From NCBI GenBank assembly GCA_023428335.1, contig JAEYYS010000406.1, positions 1-9,783 on the forward strand: a stretch of DNA of 9,783 nt. Reading direction: 5' to 3'. The stretch comes from Verrucomicrobiota bacterium (GTDB lineage: Bacteria; Verrucomicrobiota; Verrucomicrobiia; Verrucomicrobiales; Verrucomicrobiaceae). The position numbers and the translations under genes were made by a program. The notes beneath the pieces were generated by a model. That model was given only the letters and a program-made list of their open reading frames with translations, was not told where the DNA came from and searched no databases. Below are positions 6,736 through 9,783 of this stretch, in pieces. Position 1 is the first letter of the stretch. Each line of letters starts with the position of its first letter.

Positions 6736-6822
6736 GTTGTCGATGACCCGGGTGACGGTGGTCTTGTTGGCCTCGGTCTTGAAGGTGTCGTCCACGATCA
6801 TGAGCCTGGGGCGGTGCGGCGA
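6736..6822 (-). pseudogene. Coding-like segment between the lipoprotein and first YciI genes
   Basis: Directly after the TAG of the lipoprotein gene, and in the same frame, 29 consecutive codons all end in G or C while their second positions are mixed; this is the signature of coding DNA in this genome. An ATG at 6801-6799 opens MIVDDTFKTEANKTTVTRVI. The good composition then decays, and the frame runs on into the first YciI gene to stop near 6616, where it is only a shadow. I do not recognise a family. It may be the truncated remains of a gene, an N-terminal gene fragment, a former C-terminal extension of the lipoprotein now cut off by the TAG, or a real small protein of up to 61 residues overlapping YciI. 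The ATG is in the same CTCATG context as several genuine starts here. Confidence 0.35.
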
Positions 6823-7353
6823 CTACTGGCGCGTGAAAATGACGGGAGGACCACAGGGGGTGCTTTTGCCATTCTCCCAGGCCACGCCTTCGAGCTTGAA
6901 GTGGTTCGCGTCAAGGAAGGTGTAGGTGGCTCCGTGCATGTGCTTGTCCTTCCGGGCATTCAGGCCGGGCGTCGGCGCCAGGTCGAAGGTCAGCGAGTCT
7001 GCGGTGCGCCGGGTCACCCTCATGCGGGGCTGGTTGCGCAGCATGCAGTAGTGGGTCATCGTCAGCTTGCCATCCACATCATGGTAGGTGCTGAGCATCT
7101 CCATCGGTGTGTTTTTGGCGAAGCGCTCCTCGATGACGGAATCCCCCGCAATGAGGCGGAATTCGGTGTTCATTTTTCCCATCTCTGGGGATTCTCCGGC
7201 CCATTGGCCCACAAGCGTCTTCATGCGCTCAAAGTCGGCGGAGCCCTGGTAGGGCGGCATGTCCAGGCAGGCCGAGGGGTGAGTTTTTCCTGTCTGACAG
7301 GCGGTGAGAGCCATGAGGGCAAGGGCGGACAGCAGACGCGAGAGCGGAGTCAT
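6823..7353 (-). CDS. Putative lipoprotein with DUF1579-like / lipocalin-like beta-barrel domain
   Basis: This 176-residue protein starts MTPLSRLLSALALMALTACQ, a classic lipoprotein signal with the lipobox LTAC and lipidated Cys19, so it should be anchored in a membrane facing the periplasm. The mature part has FERMKTLVGQWAGES followed by alternating strands (FRLIAGDSVIEERF, MLSTYHDVDGKLTMTHYCML, HMHGATYTFLDANHFKLEGV), and ends PPVIFTRQ. The opening G-x-W and the beta-rich pattern recall DUF1579-like and other small lipocalin-type barrels that may bind a hydrophobic ligand; this is a fold-level guess. The ATG at 7353 is chosen because it starts the signal peptide; the frame upstream has poor composition. 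It may be transcribed alone or together with the YciI genes 109 bases further on. The leader is C/T-rich with no Shine-Dalgarno sequence. Confidence 0.82.
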   Translation of the reverse strand: MTPLSRLLSALALMALTACQTGKTHPSACLDMPPYQGSADFERMKTLVGQWAGESPEMGKMNTEFRLIAGDSVIEERFAKNTPMEMLSTYHDVDGKLTMTHYCMLRNQPRMRVTRRTADSLTFDLAPTPGLNARKDKHMHGATYTFLDANHFKLEGVAWENGKSTPCGPPVIFTRQ

Positions 7354-7474
7354 GAGGGAAGGGGTGGATGTTTCAGAGGCAGGCAGGCGGCCCGGAAACC
7401 GCCCGTCACCCCTTCGACGAATGACCCGACCCGAAGAGGACAAATTCGTGGAATCCTTTTCCGTCACCACGATG

Positions 7475-7494
7475 GCCTGCGGTTGCCGGCAGGC
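7475..7494 (-). terminator. Stem-loop shortly after the pyruvyltransferase-family gene
   Basis: On the minus strand, GCCTGC and GCAGGC form a perfect 6-bp stem around an 8-base loop, 19 bases past the stop codon at 7514. No T-run follows, so it is not a standard intrinsic terminator; it may be a weak or Rho-assisted stop, or a 3'-end stabiliser. A second, weaker stem (GGCGG/CCGCC, 7386-7403) lies nearer the lipoprotein start. The rest of the gap 7354-7513 shows nothing else I can name. Confidence 0.25.
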
Positions 7495-7513
7495 TCTCCG
7501 CTCTGGGCGTCGG

Positions 7514-8746
7514 TCAGGCGAGAGCCCGGCGCAGTGTGTCGAATTGCTCCCGCTGCTTGGCCAGCACGATTTGCCGGGCCCGCTCCGCCTTGGCCTTGGC
7601 GGCGGCGGGATCCTGGGCGAAGGCGAGCACGGTCTCGGGCAGGCGGGCGAGCCGAGCTTCGTCGTCCAGGGTGAAGAGCCAGTCATCCAGGCCGATGTCG
7701 CGCCACATGAAGCCCTTGTTGGTCTGTTCGTCCCAGCGGCCGACCACGGCGGGAATGCCGTTGGCGATGCACATGATGGGGCTGTGCATTTCATTGCCGA
7801 AGAGGCCGAGGCTGCGCACGTAGATGCTCAGGGCCTCATCGGTGAGCCAGTAGGAATCGCGCCAGACAACGTGCTTTTTCACATCGGCCGGCAGCGGATC
7901 GTAGAGCACTTCCTTGCCGAGCTGGATCTGGGTCTGATCCTCGTGCGTGACGAGCACCTTGACGCCCGCCTCGCGAACCAGGCGGATGATGGCCTCGCGG
8001 TGCGGGGCATGGTCGTGCTCCTTCATCGTCTCGCTGCGGGCGAACTTGGTCTCGTCCTTTGCGCGGTTCTTGTGCAGGGTCCAGAAGGGCGTCCAGCGGT
8101 AGCGCGGGATGCAGCAGAGGAATTTACCCTCCTCCAGGCCGTTGGCCTTGAGGTAGGCGGTGGCGCGTGCCTCGTCGCGCAGTTTGACGATGCCGAAGGC
8201 GGTGTCGGGGCCCCAGCCCATGGCGGGGGGCTTCGGCACCCCCAGAATGCCGGTCGCCGCCTGCGCCGAAACACCGTCGCGGAAGTACACAAACTTGGCC
8301 TGGCCCAGCGTGTCGAGCAGTTCCGGGTCCGCCCCGGTGAGGGAGATGCCCATGACCCCAAAGGGCTTGCCGGTCTCCTGGTGCCAGCGGCGGACATCCT
8401 TCCAGGCGCTGAAACCGGAGCTGGAGCCGTGCAGGAGAAAGTCGCATTCTTCAAAGGCCTTGGCGATGCTTTCCTTGTCCTTGAAGAAGGGAACCTCCGG
8501 AAAATGCTTTTTGAACAGGGCATCCGCGCCGTTCTCCATGTTGCTGGTCCAGAAGCGCACCTCGGCGTCGATGCCGTGTTTCTGCAGCAGTTCCATCATG
8601 CCCATGTAGTGGGCGATGTCGCCAATGTTCTGGCTCTGCCAGCCGTTGCGCAGGAGGATGCGCGGTTTTCTGCCGCTGGCCGCCTGGGCGGCGAGTGGCG
8701 CGAGGCTGGCGAGGAGGGAGGTCTGAAGAAAATGGCGGCGGTTCAT
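7514..8746 (-). CDS. Polysaccharide pyruvyltransferase family protein with a twin-arginine leader
   Basis: This 410-residue protein begins MNRRHFLQTSLLASLAPLAAQA, a twin-arginine-type leader followed by a hydrophobic stretch and an Ala-x-Ala cleavage site, so it should be exported. The rest matches the polysaccharide pyruvyltransferase fold (two GT-B-like lobes). There is an N-terminal NIGDIAHYMGMMELLQ (about 40-55), DFLLHGSSSGFSAWKDV (102-117), the family-typical RDGVSAQAATGILGV (156-170) and GPDTAF. The C-terminal lobe holds VLVTHEDQTQ and NEMHSPIMCIANGIPAVVG (318-336), containing the usual His-Ser/x-Pro-Ile and Gly-x-Pro positions. Known family members add pyruvate from cytoplasmic phosphoenolpyruvate to glycans, which does not suit an exported protein, so this branch probably has another role. 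The ATG at 8746 is chosen for the leader; upstream sequence in the frame is Arg/Pro-rich and not protein-like. Confidence 0.88.
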   Translation of the reverse strand: MNRRHFLQTSLLASLAPLAAQAASGRKPRILLRNGWQSQNIGDIAHYMGMMELLQKHGIDAEVRFWTSNMENGADALFKKHFPEVPFFKDKESIAKAFEECDFLLHGSSSGFSAWKDVRRWHQETGKPFGVMGISLTGADPELLDTLGQAKFVYFRDGVSAQAATGILGVPKPPAMGWGPDTAFGIVKLRDEARATAYLKANGLEEGKFLCCIPRYRWTPFWTLHKNRAKDETKFARSETMKEHDHAPHREAIIRLVREAGVKVLVTHEDQTQIQLGKEVLYDPLPADVKKHVVWRDSYWLTDEALSIYVRSLGLFGNEMHSPIMCIANGIPAVVGRWDEQTNKGFMWRDIGLDDWLFTLDDEARLARLPETVLAFAQDPAAAKAKAERARQIVLAKQREQFDTLRRALA

Positions 8747-8849
8747 GAGGGTGCTGAAAAGGTGTGGGATACAAGGCGCACAGCGCACGGGATTGGACGG
8801 CAATCGCTTCGGCGGGAGGAGGCGTCTGATAAGGGCGACAGAATTCGGG

Positions 8850-8882
8850 AAAAAGCTTGGACGCGCTGCACGCTCGGGCGCG
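8850..8882 (-). terminator. Possible weak intrinsic terminator after the DUF1080-like gene
   Basis: Immediately after the stop codon at 8886 the minus strand forms a CGCGC/GCGCG stem (8878-8882 with 8862-8866) around an 11-base loop, and seven bases later comes a run of five T (8850-8854). The stem is short and the T-run is offset, so this is tentative. The remaining DNA up to the pyruvyltransferase-family start at 8746 should hold that gene's leader and perhaps a promoter, but I see no convincing -35/-10 pair. Confidence 0.3.
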
Positions 8883-8885
8883 GGT

Positions 8886-9557
8886 TCAGGGCTTCGGCCG
8901 GGCGCTCCACAGCGACACGGCTCGGAACTGCGCGCCCTCGCCGCGGGCGACAAAGCCGATGCGGCCCTTGCGGTCGCGGAAGCGTTCGTGCCTGGCTTCG
9001 AGAACGTGACCGTCGATGCGGGCGAATAACCGGTCGCCGCAGACTTCGACCGTGATTTTGTGCCAGGTGTTGGGATCCAGCTTCACCGGGATCTTGGTGA
9101 GTTCCTCACGCCGGGTCTCCTTGGCGATGCCGCTCATCTTTTGAATCCAGATCGCGGTCGGTGTGATGACGACGCGGCCCTGGTGATGGTTGGGCTGGTG
9201 GGTGTCGCGGCAGACAAAGCCGATCTGCGGCGAGGTGCCGAGCTTGAACTCAGCGTTCAGCAGGTAGTCGCCCAGATCGACGACGTGCTCGCACACCGCT
9301 TCGTGGCCGTTCGGGCGTTTTTCGCTGGGGCCCTCCTGAACCGCGTAGGCGGCGCTGTCGCGAATGCTCCAGGTGCCGATGCCGCCGCGCCAGCCCGGGG
9401 CGGTGGGTGGCGCCTTGCCGAGAAAAGCCTCCGGGCGGTTGAAGGCTTCGGCGGCCACGAGTTTGTCGGGCAGGCAGATCTGGCCGGCAGGCGCTGCCGG
9501 GTCAGTGGCGAGGGCAAAAACGGGAACGAGCAGGAGGCAAGAGACGAGGTTTTTCAT
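8886..9557 (-). CDS. Secreted DUF1080 / LamG-like (concanavalin-fold) protein
   Basis: This 223-residue protein starts MKNLVSCLLLVPVFALATDP, a Sec signal peptide with likely cleavage after Ala-x-Ala-like residues near position 17. The mature part has the jelly-roll pattern of DUF1080 (3-keto-disaccharide hydrolase-like) or LamG domains: GIGTWSIRDSAAYAV, HVVDLGDYLLNAEFKLG, IGFVCRDTHQPNHHQGRVVI, then PVKLDPNTWHKITVEVCGDR and LFARIDGHVLEARHERFRDR, and a final strand pair KGRIGFVARGEGAQFRAVSL. The sequence W-H-K-I-x-V-E-V-x-G-D-x-L-x-A-x-I-D-G is the typical back half of this fold. Such proteins are very common in Verrucomicrobia and Planctomycetes and act on or bind extracellular glycans or glycosides. 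A catalytic assignment is not possible here. The ATG at 9557 begins the signal peptide; a frame opening 21 codons earlier has no signal-like N-terminus. Confidence 0.85.
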   Translation of the reverse strand: MKNLVSCLLLVPVFALATDPAAPAGQICLPDKLVAAEAFNRPEAFLGKAPPTAPGWRGGIGTWSIRDSAAYAVQEGPSEKRPNGHEAVCEHVVDLGDYLLNAEFKLGTSPQIGFVCRDTHQPNHHQGRVVITPTAIWIQKMSGIAKETRREELTKIPVKLDPNTWHKITVEVCGDRLFARIDGHVLEARHERFRDRKGRIGFVARGEGAQFRAVSLWSARPKP

Positions 9558-9600
9558 GCGGGTCTGGGGACAGAGAACGAAGTGAATGGGGGGATGCTTC

Positions 9601-9615
9601 AAGCCGTGTCGGCTT
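9601..9615 (-). terminator. Small perfect stem-loop after the short frame at the right edge
   Basis: AAGCCG and CGGCTT form a perfect 6-bp stem with a 3-base loop, 17 bases beyond the stop codon at 9633-9635 on the minus strand. No T-run follows on that strand, so termination is uncertain; it may only mark the end of the upstream gene. Confidence 0.3.
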
Positions 9616-9632
9616 TCCATGGCGAGCGGCGT

Positions 9633-9779
9633 TTAGAGAACACCAAGGGAACGGGCCTTCCACCAGGCAGCGAGGTGGTAGAGGATGCCGCAGCTGGCGT
9701 TGTGCGCATAGTCGAAGCGGCCCAACTGGGTGACCAGCATCCGCGTTTCCTCCGTGCTGAGCGTCGCGGGTTCGGTCAT
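9633..9779 (-). CDS. Short frame of 48 residues, or the C-terminus of a gene continuing past the window
   Basis: The minus strand at the right edge reads MTEPATLSTEETRMLVTQLG, then a segment with RFDYAHNASCGILYHLAAWW, and ends KARSLGVL before a TAA at 9633-9635. Codon third positions are largely G or C, so it is probably coding. The ATG at 9779-9777 sits in the CTCATG context seen at several real starts in this window, and would give a complete 48-residue protein. The frame also remains open to the window edge, so it may instead be the tail of a longer gene. A small complete protein with an acidic Thr-rich N-terminus and an aromatic, Ala/Leu-rich C-terminal helix is my slight preference. I do not recognise a family. 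Confidence 0.55.
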   Translation of the reverse strand: MTEPATLSTEETRMLVTQLGRFDYAHNASCGILYHLAAWWKARSLGVL

Positions 9780-9783
9780 GAGC

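Noticed and set aside
6738..6743. TGTCGA, similar to the -35 element I recall for ECF42 promoters
   Set aside because: It is on the plus strand and so faces away from the operon; I see no properly oriented TGTCGA with a matching -10 upstream of the first YciI or the lipoprotein gene.
7304..9055. Plus-strand open frame of 583 codons opposite the pyruvyltransferase-family gene
   Set aside because: The same GC effect explains it; it also spans three separate minus-strand genes and intergenic DNA, which a real gene would not do.
1..9783. Search for tRNA/rRNA genes, CRISPR arrays, insertion sequences, integrases and defence genes
   Set aside because: By eye I saw no cloverleaf, rRNA-like stretch, regularly spaced repeats, transposase motif or terminal inverted repeats on either strand.

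Overview
The window is high-GC DNA in which every gene I can support lies on the minus strand, so transcription runs from high to low coordinates. The organism is probably a verrucomicrobium or a relative in the PVC group (an inference). The grounds are twin-arginine leaders on catabolic proteins, a DUF1080-like secreted protein, an exported pyruvyltransferase-family protein, an FAD oxidoreductase with a golvesin/xanthan-lyase-like tail, and starts that almost all lack a Shine-Dalgarno sequence. No rRNA, tRNA, CRISPR array or insertion sequence is visible.

Layout in the direction of transcription. At the right edge is a short reading frame (9633-9779) that may be a complete small protein or the C-terminus of a gene continuing outside. 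Next come a secreted DUF1080/LamG-like protein (8886-9557) and a Tat-leader protein of the polysaccharide pyruvyltransferase family (7514-8746). After a 160-base gap comes a 176-residue lipoprotein (6823-7353).

The centre is a compact gene set typical of group ECF42 sigma factors: two YciI/DGPF-type proteins (6339-6713 and 5944-6342), a DUF1428 protein (5554-5925), a VOC/glyoxalase-fold protein (5135-5527), a previously unlisted 42-residue frame (5001-5129), and the ECF42-type sigma factor with its long C-terminal TPR extension (3739-5004). Several junctions are 4-base stop/start overlaps or gaps under 30 bases, so this is almost certainly one operon.

The tight spacing continues past the sigma factor into a Tat-leader TIM-barrel glycoside-hydrolase-like protein (2151-3731) and a secreted FAD-dependent oxidoreductase (98-2134). 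The sigma operon therefore seems to carry two exported proteins of likely carbohydrate metabolism at its 3' end.

The most notable points are the small frame interlocked between the VOC and sigma genes; the joining of an ECF42/DGPF module to exported enzymes; two stretches of coding-like remnant DNA (1-97 and 6736-6822), the first resembling the end of the golvesin-like domain just upstream of it; and a recurrent pyrimidine-rich CTCATG start context in place of a Shine-Dalgarno sequence. I found no clear new defence or mobile system.
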